A stretch of 64,000 nucleotides of DNA from VRUE01 sp963780815 (GCA_963780815.1 CAWADG010000004.1:310001-374000), one strand, 5' to 3'; shown: positions 39,050-48,572, counted from the first letter of the stretch. Made by a program: numbers and translations. Notes: generated by a model not told the origin, from the letters alone.

Positions 39050-39829
39050 CTAGCTCGCCTCCTGAGAAGACGGAACGTTGCTGCTTGCACCGATCGCCCA
39101 TCCGCGCCGCACCCGGGCGAGGAAGAGCACCCCGAGGCAGCCGATCCCGAAGACGAGCAGGAATGTGAGGGTCCCAATTTGGATTCCGGCGCCGGAGTCG
39201 ATCGAGCCACCCGTGGCGCGTCCGAGCTGCTCGAGCCGCACCCGATCCCGCTTTGGCGTCCCGTCCTTCGTGGCGACCGATCCGAGATAGTCGCGCAGCC
39301 CATCAACCGACGCATTGGCGAGCTTCGTCGCCTCGTCGCGGGTCGGGGCGACCGCGTAGATATCGAGCACCGGGCCCGTCGGATCGGCCTGGATGCTCAA
39401 CCGGTATTCGTCAGGCCGCTTGAGAATGTCGGTGACGTGCGGTGTGTGAGCCGAATCAACCAAGACGCGCGGCTGTTCGGGCGTCAACGGGGGCTCGACC
39501 CGGACCTCGTTGGCGGATACTCCAACGCGGCGGGCAATGTGACGGCGGACCGGCAGGCTCGCCATCACGTTGCCGAGGATCAACGCCCGGTTCGCGAGGG
39601 ACTGGATCGTGTAAGCGTCGGTGTGCGGGTCGACGATGGTCGACTGCGGCGCGTCGACCATCATGTGAGTTGATGCGCTGGCCACGTTGAGCGAGTTCCC
39701 CTCGATCCTCGGCGGCAAGAGGCTGATGCCGTAGACGACCTGGGTCGTCACGGCGGCGGCAATGACGAAGGACAGACCCAGGCCAACCTTGTGGCCCCAT
39801 AGCTCGCGAATGTAGATGCCGAGGCGCAT
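39050..39829 (-). CDS. Wzz-like chain-length determinant, copy C (intact)
   Basis: 259 residues with no frame problem, so it defines the family here. There is a first helix (GLGLSFVIAAAVTTQVVYGI), then STHMMVDAPQST, SLANRALILGNVMASLPVRR, YRLSIQADPTGPVLDIYAVA, PTRDEATKLANASVDGLRDY, LEQLGRATGG and a second helix (IQIGTLTFLLVFGIGCLGVL) ending RVRRGW. This is a polysaccharide co-polymerase-like topology that would place about 190 residues outside the membrane. It probably governs polymer length with the Wzy-like protein. GAGAGG lies next to its ATG, 23 bases after copy D. Confidence 0.85.
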   Translation of the reverse strand: MRLGIYIRELWGHKVGLGLSFVIAAAVTTQVVYGISLLPPRIEGNSLNVASASTHMMVDAPQSTIVDPHTDAYTIQSLANRALILGNVMASLPVRRHIARRVGVSANEVRVEPPLTPEQPRVLVDSAHTPHVTDILKRPDEYRLSIQADPTGPVLDIYAVAPTRDEATKLANASVDGLRDYLGSVATKDGTPKRDRVRLEQLGRATGGSIDSGAGIQIGTLTFLLVFGIGCLGVLFLARVRRGWAIGASSNVPSSQEAS

Positions 39830-39852
39830 CCTCTCGTCAACGCCCTGGCAGG

Positions 39853-40858
39853 TCAGACCTCGGAGGAATGCGTGGCGGGTGCCAGCTCAGCAGATGGTTC
39901 CGGTTGGGCCTTCCCCGATGGCTCACGTCCGAGCGCCTTATTGTCGAGGCGCAGCACCGCCGGCTCGTCGTCCGAGGTCGTGGCCGGTGCCCCATCATCC
40001 TTCTCGCCGCTCTCATCTGCGGCGCGCCCCCGGCTCTCTGCCTCTTCAATCTGCTTCCAACTGCGAATGAACCAAGATCCACCCAGGATCGCTCCGCAAC
40101 CGAGCAAAGCCAGGATCACGGTCGCCGCAAGGGCATAGCGTCGTGGCAGCCCTCTCGTCACCGTTCCGGCCAACGGCGCTCCGAACTGCCTGACGACCAG
40201 TTGATGTGCCGTAGGGATGCCCTGCGACGCCGCGACGGAGCCGAGGTACTTTCTCAGGCCGATGATCGTCCCGCCGGACAGCTTTCGGGCTGTCTCCACA
40301 TCCGGCGCCTGCGCCGAGACATGAAGGATCGGGAGGGTTTCATCCGTGGAGAGGCTGAGTATTTTTGCCTTGGCGTCGGGAATCCCGAGACTCGCATGAG
40401 GCCTTACCGGAACCGGGGCACCTCCCGGTGTGGTCGGTGTGGCGGCGTTTGCAGGGGGCACGACGACCAGCTCATTCGGATCCACCCCGGCACTCTTTGC
40501 GATCGCGTCCTTCAGCGGGCCACTCGTCATCAGGTTCGCCACCAGGTCCGCGCGGCTGGTGAGGGTCGGGAGGTCGGGGGGCACTCCCGACGGTGACGAC
40601 TCGCGAGTCCCGCGTATCCACCAGGATGTCCGATGACGCCACGGCGACCCGATACTGGCGGCTTTTCGGTGGGAAACCGGGCTGAAAAGCGAGGAGAAAG
40701 CCGATCAGAAACGAGATTCCGAGCACGACAGCGACGAGGCGCTTCCGTGCGTAAAGCTCTCGTAGGATCTTGACCAGCTCCAATGGGGTCTCCGGGTCTC
40801 TTCGGGTTCGTTGGCAGCGGCGAAATTCGCCCAGCAGCGAATAAACGGGCGATCGCAC
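39853..40858 (-). CDS. Wzz-like chain-length determinant, copy D (frameshifted)
   Basis: The N-terminal part starts from a GTG at 40858; an internal TTG before ELVKILRELYARKRLVAV is an alternative. It holds a helix (LVAVVLGISFLIGFLLAF) and SSDILVDTRDSRVV. After one frame change near 40580 follow LTSRADLVANLM, ILSLSTDETLPILHVSAQAP, RQFGAPLAGTV and a second helix (YALAATVILALLGCGAIL). A charged cytoplasmic tail of about 70 residues follows, which the other copies lack. It is the first of the four paralogues in the operon. Confidence 0.83.
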
Positions 40859-40882
40859 GACCTTCTTTCGGGGGCCTTGGGA

Positions 40883-41503
40883 TCAGAGCTCGCGGATGAC
40901 GCGCGCCGGATTGCCCGCCGCGACGACCCCGGCCGGGATCGACCCGGCGACGACTGACCCGGCGCCCACCACCGAGTCGGAACCGATCGTCGTTCCCTTG
41001 AGGATTCGCACGCCCATGCCGACGAAGACGTTGTCCCCGATCTCAACCGGCGCCGTCCTCTGGGTGCCGGTCTTCCGGCGGGCAGGATCGAGATCGTGGA
41101 AGTCGCTGTCGAATATTTCGACATGGGCGCCAAACAGCCCGTCCCGACCAACGCGGATTCCGGCCCCCTCGCTCTTGATCATCAGATTGTTGTTGAACTC
41201 GGTTCGGTTCCCTATTTCGACTCGGGCCGACTCGCTGCTCACCTCGACATGGCAGTACCCGGTATAGAAGAGAGGAGACTGCTTCCAGCCGAACTGAACC
41301 CCCTCACCGAGCGAGACCGTGCCCGGTCCGATGAAGAGCACCGGCTGCAGGATGAGCGGGCGCCCGCCATCCCAGCGGCAGCTCGACAACATTTGGTATT
41401 TCCAGATGCGCGGCCGTTGGGCAAGATCCCCCATCGCGTTGCGCAACCCGATCCTTCGTTTCACCGAATGAAGGATCTTCGATGGCTCCTGTGGGACAAG
41501 CAT
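40883..41503 (-). CDS. Hexapeptide-repeat acyltransferase
   Basis: 206 residues from the ATG at 41503. A longer frame to 41599 would overlap the divergent FemAB-like gene and is not preferred. Hexapeptide turns occur in LFIGPGTVSLGEGVQFG, ARVEIGNRTEFNNNLMIKSE and VEIGDNVFVGMGVRILKGTT, then IGSDSVVGAGSVVAGSIPAG and GNPARVIREL. HVEIFDSDFHDLDPARR contains the catalytic-type His seen in maltose/galactoside-acetyltransferase relatives. It probably acetylates the polysaccharide or a sugar precursor. It is the first gene of the minus-strand operon. Confidence 0.85.
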   Translation of the reverse strand: MLVPQEPSKILHSVKRRIGLRNAMGDLAQRPRIWKYQMLSSCRWDGGRPLILQPVLFIGPGTVSLGEGVQFGWKQSPLFYTGYCHVEVSSESARVEIGNRTEFNNNLMIKSEGAGIRVGRDGLFGAHVEIFDSDFHDLDPARRKTGTQRTAPVEIGDNVFVGMGVRILKGTTIGSDSVVGAGSVVAGSIPAGVVAAGNPARVIREL

Positions 41504-41586
41504 GGGCCCGAAAGTAACGCCGTCGGGAAGCGCCGGCTTCCGCCGCGCCGGGAGGAAGAAAGCCTGCCGCCATGCGTTGATCTTCA

Positions 41587-42619
41587 GTGCTGAGCACAAG
41601 ATTCATCGACCCGATCTCAGACCCGGATTGGCTCTCGTTCGTCGCAGGCAGCCCGTCCGGAGAAATCTTCCACCACCCCCGCTGGCTGGAACTTCTCCGC
41701 CTCCAGTACGGATACGAGCTCGAAGCCTGCTGTGTCGAGAACGGGGCCGGAATCGAGGCCGGAATCCCGATCGCACGGGTCAACAGCAGACTCACGGGCA
41801 GGCGGCTGGTCTCGCTCCCATTCTCGGACATCTGCTCGCCGGCCTTGGCTGGAGATGCGAGCTCTGAGGCATTGGATGCGCTGGCGAAGGCCCTGTCTAA
41901 GGAGACTCTACGGACAGGCCTGGAGCTGACCGTCCATGGATCCCTGCCCGCCCCGAAGGCCTTCGTTCGAACTCGGTTCGTTCACCACATCCTTCCTTTG
42001 GCAGATGATCCAGGCCAGGTCGAAGATGGCTTTACGAAGTCGCGTGTCCGTGGAGTCAAGAAGGCTCGACGCGAAGGGCTCCTGGGAGTGCGGCGGGACG
42101 GACCTTGCCGCCCTGGACGCCTTCTACGCGCTTCATCTCAGGACGCGCCGGAAACTCGGCGTCCCCACCCAACCCAAGCGATTCATCAGGCGCTTCGAGG
42201 AGCTATTCGCTGCAGGGTTGGGATTCGTTTGGACGATTCTCGAGGATGACCAGCCCGTCGCCGCTGCCGTCTTCCTGACCCACAACGGCACGGTCACCTA
42301 CAAGTACGGCGCTTCCGATGAGCGGGCTCTCAATAAGCGCCCCAATAACCTTCTCCTTGCCGAAGCGATCCGCTGGTCGTGTGAGGCGGGCTTCCACACT
42401 TTCGACTTCGGACGAACCGAGGTCGAGAACGAGGGGCTGCGAGCCTTCAAGAGTGGCTGGGGGGCCGAAGAGGTCGAGCTCCCCTATACCTACTTCAGCG
42501 ATCACGAGCCGGCGCCCGAGTCAGCGCTGCGAGAGCGCATCATGAGCGCAACGATCCGACACTCTCCGGCCGTGGTTGGCCGCCTGGTCGGAGAGGCGCT
42601 ATACCGGCACGTGGCCTAG
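41587..42619 (+). CDS. FemAB/GNAT-like acyltransferase (one frameshift)
   Basis: It starts at the GTG at 41587 and ends at 42619, joined across one shift near 42085. The first half has GEIFHHPRWLELLRLQYGYE and SLPFSDICSPAL. The second has DLAALDAFYALHLRTRRKLG, QPVAAAVFLTHNGTVTYKYG, NNLLLAEAIRWSCEAGFHTF, then DFGRTEVENEGLRAFKSGWG. These are signatures of the acetyltransferase group found in exopolysaccharide loci (BioF2/FemAB-like, about 344 residues). The acceptor could be a sugar or an amino group on the polymer. It is divergent from the acyltransferase gene, with an 83-bp gap. Confidence 0.8.
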
Positions 42620-42695
42620 CGTCGCCGTCGGCGCGAGCACTCGTAACTTCGCCTGCCGACAGAAGCCCGGAAGCGCGCTACCCGTTGGTTCGAGC

Positions 42696-43799
42696 GTGAT
42701 CCACGACCCCGATCCACGCCACTACCTCGAGGAGCGATACCACGGTGCGGACGCCAGCCGTTCGCGGCTGATGGCGGCCTACTATGCGGCCAAGCCGATG
42801 CTGCCGCGTCGGCTGCAGATCGCCATGCGGCGCCTGTACGCGAAGCGCCAGGCGCGTGCCGACTTCCCCGCCTGGCCGATCGAGCCCCTGCTGGTCGAGC
42901 GGCGCCAGGCCGACCTGCGCGCGGCGCTGGCCGAGTCCGGCGCCGACCGGATCCCGACCATCGCGAGCTGGCCCGACGGCAGGCAGTTCGCGGCGATTCT
43001 CACCCATGATGTGGAGGGACCCAGCGGAGTCGCCAACGTTCAAAGGATCATCGACATCGAGCGCCGGCACGGGCTCACCTCGTCGTGGAACTTCGTCGCG
43101 GAGTGGTACCCGATTCCGGGCGGCCTGTTCGACGAGGTCCGCGCGTCGGGTTGCGAGATCGGGCTCCATGGCGTCAAGCACGACGGCAGGCTGTTCGAGA
43201 GCCGGCGCTCGTTCGAGCGCGAACTTCCGGCCATCCATCGCTATCTGGCGAGTTGGGAAGTCGCGGGCTTCCGCTCCCCGGCGACCCACCGCAACGCCGA
43301 CTGGATGCCGGAGCTTGGAGCCCTGTACGACAGCTCGTTTCCGGATACCGATCCGTTCGAGCCGCAGGCAGGGGGCTGCTGCTCGATTCTTCCGTACTTC
43401 CTGGGCGATCTCGTCGAGCTTCCGATCACGCTGGTTCAGGATCACACACTCTGGGAGGTTCTTCGCAAGGACTCAGTCGACCTCTGGACCGAGAAGAGCG
43501 ACTGGCTGATCGCGAACGGTGGCCTGATCAACCTCATCACCCACCCCGACTACCTCGACACCCCGGCCCGGCTCCGCATGTACGAGGAATTTCTCGAGTA
43601 CCTCGTCGGGCAGCAGGGCGGCTGGAACGCGTTGCCTTGGGAAGTCGCGACCTGGTGGCTAACTAGAGACGCCCTGCGGCTCACAACGGACGGCGGCAGC
43701 GTCCGAATCGAGGGTGACGGCGCCGACCGCGCGAGCATCGAGTGGGCAGTCGAGGCTGCGGGCGGCATCGCTTTCGAGCCCGACCAAGTCCGAGCCTGA
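42696..43799 (+). CDS. Polysaccharide deacetylase-like protein
   Basis: 367 residues from a GTG at 42696; an upstream ATG at 42576 overlaps the previous gene. The NodB-type core reads FAAILTHDVEGPSG (metal-binding Asp), RHGLTSSWNFVAEWYPIPG, EIGLHGVKHDGRLF (two His) and FRSPATHRNADWM. The C-terminal NLITHPDYLD adds a further His. The family removes N-acetyl groups from sugars or peptidoglycan. No signal peptide is evident, so it may act in the cytoplasm or be misassigned at the N-terminus. It sits 5 bases upstream of a GT4 gene. Confidence 0.85.
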   Translation: MIHDPDPRHYLEERYHGADASRSRLMAAYYAAKPMLPRRLQIAMRRLYAKRQARADFPAWPIEPLLVERRQADLRAALAESGADRIPTIASWPDGRQFAAILTHDVEGPSGVANVQRIIDIERRHGLTSSWNFVAEWYPIPGGLFDEVRASGCEIGLHGVKHDGRLFESRRSFERELPAIHRYLASWEVAGFRSPATHRNADWMPELGALYDSSFPDTDPFEPQAGGCCSILPYFLGDLVELPITLVQDHTLWEVLRKDSVDLWTEKSDWLIANGGLINLITHPDYLDTPARLRMYEEFLEYLVGQQGGWNALPWEVATWWLTRDALRLTTDGGSVRIEGDGADRASIEWAVEAAGGIAFEPDQVRA

Positions 43800-43804
43800 G
43801 AACC

Positions 43805-45085
43805 ATGGGCAAGCGGATCCTCATCCTTGTGCAGAACGAGCCGGTCCCCTCAGATCGGCACGTCTGGAACGAGAGCACGGCCCTCGTCCGGTCCGGCTAT
43901 GACGTGACCGTCATCTGTCCCGTCGGCGAGTATCGCGACCGCGAGGCCTTCGACGAAATCGATGGCGTCACGATTCACCGCTACGAGCCACGCAGGGCGG
44001 ACGGGCGGCCCACCGAATACGCAATCGAGTACCTGGCTGCGCTGTGGAGCATCCGTCGACTCGCTCGTCGCCTGGGCAGAGAACGACCCTTCGATCTCGT
44101 CCATGCCTGCAGTCCACCGGACTTCCTGCTCCTCGCGGTTCTGGGACTCCGCCGGCGTGGCGCTCGATTCATCTTCGACCATCACGACTTGACGCCGGAG
44201 TTGTACGAGACTCGCTTCGGGACGGGCCTCCTCCACCGCGTGACGCTGATGGCCGAGCAGGTCGCGTTTCGCTGCGCAGACGTCGTCTTGTCCGTCAACG
44301 ACTCCTATCGTCGGGTCGCACTCGAGCGCGGTCGCCGCGATCCGGCCGACGTGGTGGTCGTCAGAACCGGCCCCGACCTGAAGCGCTTCCAGCGAACCGA
44401 ACCCGACCCGGAGCTGAGGAGAGGCAAGCGTTTTCTGCTGAGCTACGCAGGGGTAATGGGGCCGCAGGATGGCGTCGATCGCGCCCTCTGCGCGCTCACG
44501 GAGCTCAAGGCCCTTCGAAGCGACTGGCACGCGATCTTCATGGGGGACGGTGACGTGGTCGACGAGATGCGCGGGTTGACGAGAGAACTTGGCCTGTCCG
44601 ACCATGTCGAGTTCACCGGCTGGGTCGAGCACGACACCATAAGCAGGGTGCTCTCCACCTCGGACATCTGCATCGCTCCGGATCCCAAGAGCCCGCTGAA
44701 CGACATCTCATCGATGGTCAAGATCTCCGAGTACATGGCGATGGCCCGGCCAATCGTTTCCTATGACCTCACCGAGTCCCGATTTGGCGCCGGCGAGGCT
44801 GCCGTCTTCGCCGCACCGGAGAATCACGCGCAATTCGCGAGATTGATCTCCGAGCTGCTCGACGATCCTTCACGGCGCGCCGGGATGGGCGCCGTTGGTC
44901 GCGCTCGAGCCGAGGGCTACCTCGCCTGGGAGCATCAGGAAAGGGCGTTGCAGGCGGCATACTCGAGGGCGCTGGAGATGGGGCCCGTTCGAGAGGGACG
45001 CTTCTCAACCCTGCGCAGGCTGCTGGCCCGCCGCGGATCCCTATTGAGGACCCCTCACGGTCGCCCCGCGGAACCGGTCAGTTGA
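43805..45085 (+). CDS. Glycosyltransferase, GT4 family
   Basis: 426 residues from the ATG at 43805. MGKRILILVQNEPVPSDRHV opens the acceptor domain, with FDLVHACSPPDFLLL, FIFDHHDLTPELYETRFG and DVVLSVNDSYRRVAL. The donor half has FLLSYAGVMGPQDGVDRAL, HAIFMGDGDVVDEMR, VEFTGWVEHDTISRVLSTSD and SMVKISEYMAMARPIVSYDL (the E-x7-E-like motif region). It closely resembles GT4 enzymes of exopolysaccharide clusters and probably adds a sugar to the repeat unit. It ends the plus-strand group of FemAB-like protein, deacetylase and GT. Confidence 0.9.
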   Translation: MGKRILILVQNEPVPSDRHVWNESTALVRSGYDVTVICPVGEYRDREAFDEIDGVTIHRYEPRRADGRPTEYAIEYLAALWSIRRLARRLGRERPFDLVHACSPPDFLLLAVLGLRRRGARFIFDHHDLTPELYETRFGTGLLHRVTLMAEQVAFRCADVVLSVNDSYRRVALERGRRDPADVVVVRTGPDLKRFQRTEPDPELRRGKRFLLSYAGVMGPQDGVDRALCALTELKALRSDWHAIFMGDGDVVDEMRGLTRELGLSDHVEFTGWVEHDTISRVLSTSDICIAPDPKSPLNDISSMVKISEYMAMARPIVSYDLTESRFGAGEAAVFAAPENHAQFARLISELLDDPSRRAGMGAVGRARAEGYLAWEHQERALQAAYSRALEMGPVREGRFSTLRRLLARRGSLLRTPHGRPAEPVS

Positions 45086-45111
45086 CATAACTGCAAACTT
45101 TTAGGTAGTCT
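45082..45111 (+). promoter_or_regulatory. Candidate promoter for the beta-helix gene cluster
   Basis: A consensus -35 TTGACA (45082-45087) is followed after 18 bases by TAGTCT (45106-45111) in a locally AT-richer gap. It points towards the first beta-helix gene, leaving a leader of nearly 200 bases. Confidence 0.45.
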
Positions 45112-45302
45112 CGCCCGCGTTTGCTAGGCGTAGCTACGGCGGGAGTGTCTTGAGATGGGATGCCGCAGGGGTGCGCATCCAGGCGGCCGGATGTTTGTTC
45201 GTGCCTCGGAAGAGGTGGGCAACTCGGGTCGCAAATTAGAACGTTCCCCAGCATGAAGCCATCCGATTGAGCGAGTATCGATTGAGACCGATAATCCGTA
45301 GC

Positions 45303-47510
45303 ATGCGCTCGCTCCACCTCATCAGGATGATGTTCATGCTGCCGGTCGTGTCAGCGATCGTCGCCATCGCCTGGGCTGCCCTGCCGGCGATCGCCGTCGC
45401 CAAGCCGTCCTCGGCTCGGAAGGCCGACAGCGACGGCGATGGGCTGAGCAACTGGACCGAGGTGCGGCGGACGAAGACGAATCCCCGCAAAGCCGACACT
45501 GACGGCGACGGGTTGAGCGACGGGACCGAGGTGCGGCGGACGAAGACGAATCCCCGCAAAGCCGACACCGACGGCGACGGGTTGAGCGACGGGACCGAGG
45601 TCCGGCTCACGAAGACCAATCCTCGGAGGGCCGACAGCGACGGCGATGGTTATCGCGATGGAGCTGAGGTATTGGCGGGTACCGGGCCCTGGAATCCCGC
45701 GAGTTACCCGGGTCTCCAACAGGCGATTCCACTCGTGGCGCTGAGCTCACCTCCGCCCCACACGGTCCCCCCCGACACCACCCCGCCCCCGGCCGACACC
45801 GAAGTTGAAGCGATCTGGAGCCCGCCCACAGACGCGCAGGTCGCGATTCCCGTGGAGTTGGATGGCACCGGGTCAACCGGAGACGGGCCGCTCGGCTGCT
45901 CCTGGTCATTCGAGAACCAGTCCGGGTCGACGGTCTTCGACACCGAGAAAGGCTGTTCGATCGACTTCACCTTCGAGTCCGCCGGCATCAAGTACGTGCG
46001 ACTGTCGGTCAGTGATGCGAATGGAGAATCAGCCTCGAACAAGCAGTCCTTCGCCGTCGGGACGGCTCCCGACACGACTCCGCCCGACACCTCGATCATC
46101 GCCGGCCCCTCCGGAGCGACGCCCCTGACCTCGGCGAGCTTCTACTTCTCCTCGACCGAGTCCGGCTCGAGCTTCGAATGCAAGCTCGACTCCGGCGCCT
46201 TCGCCGCCTGCAGCTCGCCGAAGGCCTACTCGGGCCTCGGCGAAGGCGCCCACACCTTCTCGGTCCGCGCCACCGACCCGGCCGGCAACGTCGACCCGAG
46301 CCCCGCGACCCAGGACTGGACCGTCGATGCCTCCGCCCCGCCCGACACAACCCCGCCCGACACCGCGATCGGCTCCGGCCCCTCGGGGACGACGACCTCG
46401 ACCTCGGCGAGCTTCTCCTTCTCCTCGACCGAGCCCGGCTCGAGCTTTGAATGCAAGCTCGACTCCGGCTCCTTCGCCGCCTGCAGCTCGCCGAAGGCCT
46501 ACTCGACGCTTGGCACCGGCGCCCACAGCTTCTCGGTCCGGGCCACCGACCCGGCCGGCAACGTCGACCTGAGCCCGGCGACCCAGGACTGGACCGTCGA
46601 AGCCGCCTCGCCGCCGCCGGGCGGCTCCAACTGCTTCGCCCAGCCGAGCAGCTGCGGCTATCCGGATCCGACCAACACCGGCGTCCCGGCCGGCACCGCG
46701 CTGACCGCGAGCGGCAGCATCACCGTCTCGACCGCGGGCCAAGTGATCTCGGGCAAGGACGTGACCGGCCAGATCTACGTCAACGCCAACAACGTCACGA
46801 TCGAAAACAGCCGCGTCACCCAGACGGGGAATTGCGGCACCACCAATACCTGCGGCAACTACGCGATCAGGGTCAACAGCGGCGTCAGCGGCACCGTGAT
46901 CCGCAATGTCGAGACCAGGACCGAAGCCGGCAAGACCTGCGAGCACGACATCCGCAACCAGGGCGGCTCGAGCACGGTCGGGGAAAACCTCTATCTGCAT
47001 GGCTGCGACTCCAACTGGTACGGCGAAGGCACCCTGAAGAACTCCTACGGGATCGCCAAGATCGAGATCTCGGCCGACCACGTCGAGAACGTCTACTTCT
47101 GCTCGGGCGCCTTCACCGCCGACCACGACACCCTGTTCAACCCGGTCGAGCAGACCGCGGTGGTCTTCGGCGACACGATCTGCGGCGGCGGCAACCGCTA
47201 CACCGTCAAGAACAGCCTCCTCGCCGGCGGCGGCTTCGTCTTCTATCCGCAGGCCAACAACAGCAACCCCGCCGGTGCCCAGGCCGTGATCGAAGGCAAC
47301 CACATCGCTCGCTGCTTGGCGTCCGAAGTCTCAAGCGGTGGGCACCATCTCTGCAAGGGCGTGACGAACACGGGGACCGAAAGCCCCGGCGACGGCCACG
47401 GCTACTACCCCAATGGCGGCAGCTACGGGATCGGCGACTACTTCTCGGGGCCGCTGACCTGGGCCAACAACGTCTGGGACGACAACCTGACGAGCATCTC
47501 GGCTCCCTGA
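45303..47510 (+). CDS. Secreted protein: calcium-type repeats, Ig-like domains and a beta-helix-like C-terminus (copy 1)
   Basis: 735 residues from the ATG at 45303; a TTG at 45267 is an alternative. The signal peptide is about 1-33 (ending AIAVAK). Four 23-residue repeats of the type KADTDGDGLSDGTEVRRTKT follow, as in thrombospondin type 3 calcium-binding loops. Next are a PKD-like domain (about 170-255), two Ig-like domains starting DTTPPDT (about 258-440) and a 295-residue C-terminal module from SNCFAQPSSCGYPD. That module has regular IENSRVTQTG, VIRNVETRTE and VENVYFCSGA turns, which suggests a right-handed parallel beta-helix with disulfides. A surface or matrix role is likely; enzymatic activity is not shown. 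Confidence 0.85.
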   Translation: MRSLHLIRMMFMLPVVSAIVAIAWAALPAIAVAKPSSARKADSDGDGLSNWTEVRRTKTNPRKADTDGDGLSDGTEVRRTKTNPRKADTDGDGLSDGTEVRLTKTNPRRADSDGDGYRDGAEVLAGTGPWNPASYPGLQQAIPLVALSSPPPHTVPPDTTPPPADTEVEAIWSPPTDAQVAIPVELDGTGSTGDGPLGCSWSFENQSGSTVFDTEKGCSIDFTFESAGIKYVRLSVSDANGESASNKQSFAVGTAPDTTPPDTSIIAGPSGATPLTSASFYFSSTESGSSFECKLDSGAFAACSSPKAYSGLGEGAHTFSVRATDPAGNVDPSPATQDWTVDASAPPDTTPPDTAIGSGPSGTTTSTSASFSFSSTEPGSSFECKLDSGSFAACSSPKAYSTLGTGAHSFSVRATDPAGNVDLSPATQDWTVEAASPPPGGSNCFAQPSSCGYPDPTNTGVPAGTALTASGSITVSTAGQVISGKDVTGQIYVNANNVTIENSRVTQTGNCGTTNTCGNYAIRVNSGVSGTVIRNVETRTEAGKTCEHDIRNQGGSSTVGENLYLHGCDSNWYGEGTLKNSYGIAKIEISADHVENVYFCSGAFTADHDTLFNPVEQTAVVFGDTICGGGNRYTVKNSLLAGGGFVFYPQANNSNPAGAQAVIEGNHIARCLASEVSSGGHHLCKGVTNTGTESPGDGHGYYPNGGSYGIGDYFSGPLTWANNVWDDNLTSISAP
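45421..45660 (+). repeat. 69-bp coding repeats (calcium-binding type 3 loops)
   Basis: Four successive units of 69 bp encode DxDGDGLS(D/N)(G/W)TEVRRTKTNPR. The two central units are almost identical in nucleotide sequence. The Asp spacing fits a calcium-binding loop. Confidence 0.88.
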
Positions 47511-47531
47511 GCTGGTGGCAGCGCGACTCCC

Positions 47532-48572
47532 GTGACCCTCAAGCTGCGTCTGAGTCGGACACTCGTCCTAACGCCGGTCCTCGCTGCTCTTCTCAGCGCA
47601 TGCGGCGGATCTCAAGCCAATCATGGTGGAACTCAAGCCAATCATGGTGGAACTCAAGCGAAGCATGGTGGATCTCAAGCGAAGCAGCCCGCCACGCGGA
47701 GCTCCAACTGCTTCGCCCAGCCCAGCAGCTGCGGCTATCCGGATCCGACCAACACCGGCGTCCCGGCCGGCACCGCGCTGACCGCGAGCGGCAGCATCAC
47801 CGTCTCGACCGCGGGCCAAGTGATCTCGGGCAAGGACGTGACCGGCCAGATCTACGTCAACGCCAACAACGTCACGATCGAAAACAGCCGCGTCACCCAG
47901 ACGGGGAATTGCGGCACCACCAATACCTGCGGCAACTACGCGATCAGGGTCAACAGCGGCGTCAGCGGCACCGTGATCCGCAATGTCGAGACCAGGACCG
48001 AAGCCGGCAAGACCTGCGAGCACGACATCCGCAACCAGGGCTCCTCCTCGGTAACGGGCGAAGGGCTCTATCTGCATGGCTGCGACTCGAACTGGTACGG
48101 CGAAGGCACCCTGAAGAACTCCTACGGCCTCGCCAAGATCAGGATCTCGGCCGACCACGTCGAGAACGTCTACTTCTGCTCGGGCGCCTTCACCGCCGAC
48201 CACGACACCCTGTTCAACCCGGTCGTGCAGACCGCGGTGGTATTCGGCGACACGATCTGCGGCGGCGGCAACCGCTACACCGTCAAGAACAGCCTCCTCG
48301 CCGGCGGCGGCTACGTCTTCTATCCCCAGGCCAACAACAGCAGCAAGCCGCCCGGTGCCCGGACGGTGATCGAAGGTAATCACATCGCCCGCTGCAGGAC
48401 CAAGGAAATCGTTGCACCCAGCGGCGGGAACCACCTCTGCCGGGGCGGCTTCGACCAGTACGGCTACTTCCCCAATGGGGGCAGCTACGGGATCGGCACC
48501 TACTTCTCCGGGCCACTGACCTGGAGAAAGAACGTCTGGGACAACAATCTGGCGAAGATCCCGGCTCCCTGA
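47532..48572 (+). CDS. Lipoprotein with the beta-helix-like module (copy 2)
   Basis: 346 residues from a GTG at 47532. The signal TLVLTPVLAALLSACGG has the lipobox LSAC, so this copy should be anchored in the membrane. A spacer made of 7-residue repeats (QANHGGT type) leads into the same C-terminal module as copy 1, from SNCFAQPSSCGYPD to the last Pro. It uses the variant SSSVTGEGLYLHG and a diverged segment CRTKEIVAPSGGNHLCRG near the end. It lacks the Ig and PKD domains. It lies 21 bases after copy 1. Confidence 0.85.
   Translation: MTLKLRLSRTLVLTPVLAALLSACGGSQANHGGTQANHGGTQAKHGGSQAKQPATRSSNCFAQPSSCGYPDPTNTGVPAGTALTASGSITVSTAGQVISGKDVTGQIYVNANNVTIENSRVTQTGNCGTTNTCGNYAIRVNSGVSGTVIRNVETRTEAGKTCEHDIRNQGSSSVTGEGLYLHGCDSNWYGEGTLKNSYGLAKIRISADHVENVYFCSGAFTADHDTLFNPVVQTAVVFGDTICGGGNRYTVKNSLLAGGGYVFYPQANNSSKPPGARTVIEGNHIARCRTKEIVAPSGGNHLCRGGFDQYGYFPNGGSYGIGTYFSGPLTWRKNVWDNNLAKIPAP
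47607..47687 (+). repeat. 21-bp tandem repeats in the lipoprotein spacer
   Basis: About four units of 21 bp, GG(A/T)(A/T)CTCAAGC-type, encode (S/T)QA(N/K)HGG. Period 21 keeps the reading frame, so unit number can vary without breaking the gene. It works as a linker between lipid anchor and module. Confidence 0.85.

Noticed and set aside
40782..40796. 15-base match to an arm of the recJ palindrome (AATGGGGTCTCCGGG)
   Set aside because: No partner arm nearby; a single 15-mer match is expected by chance at this size and GC content.
14492..42100. Interpretation of the broken genes as true pseudogenes
   Set aside because: Conserved motifs continue on both sides of every shift and there are few or no in-frame stops once joined, so error is the simpler explanation; kept open in findings.
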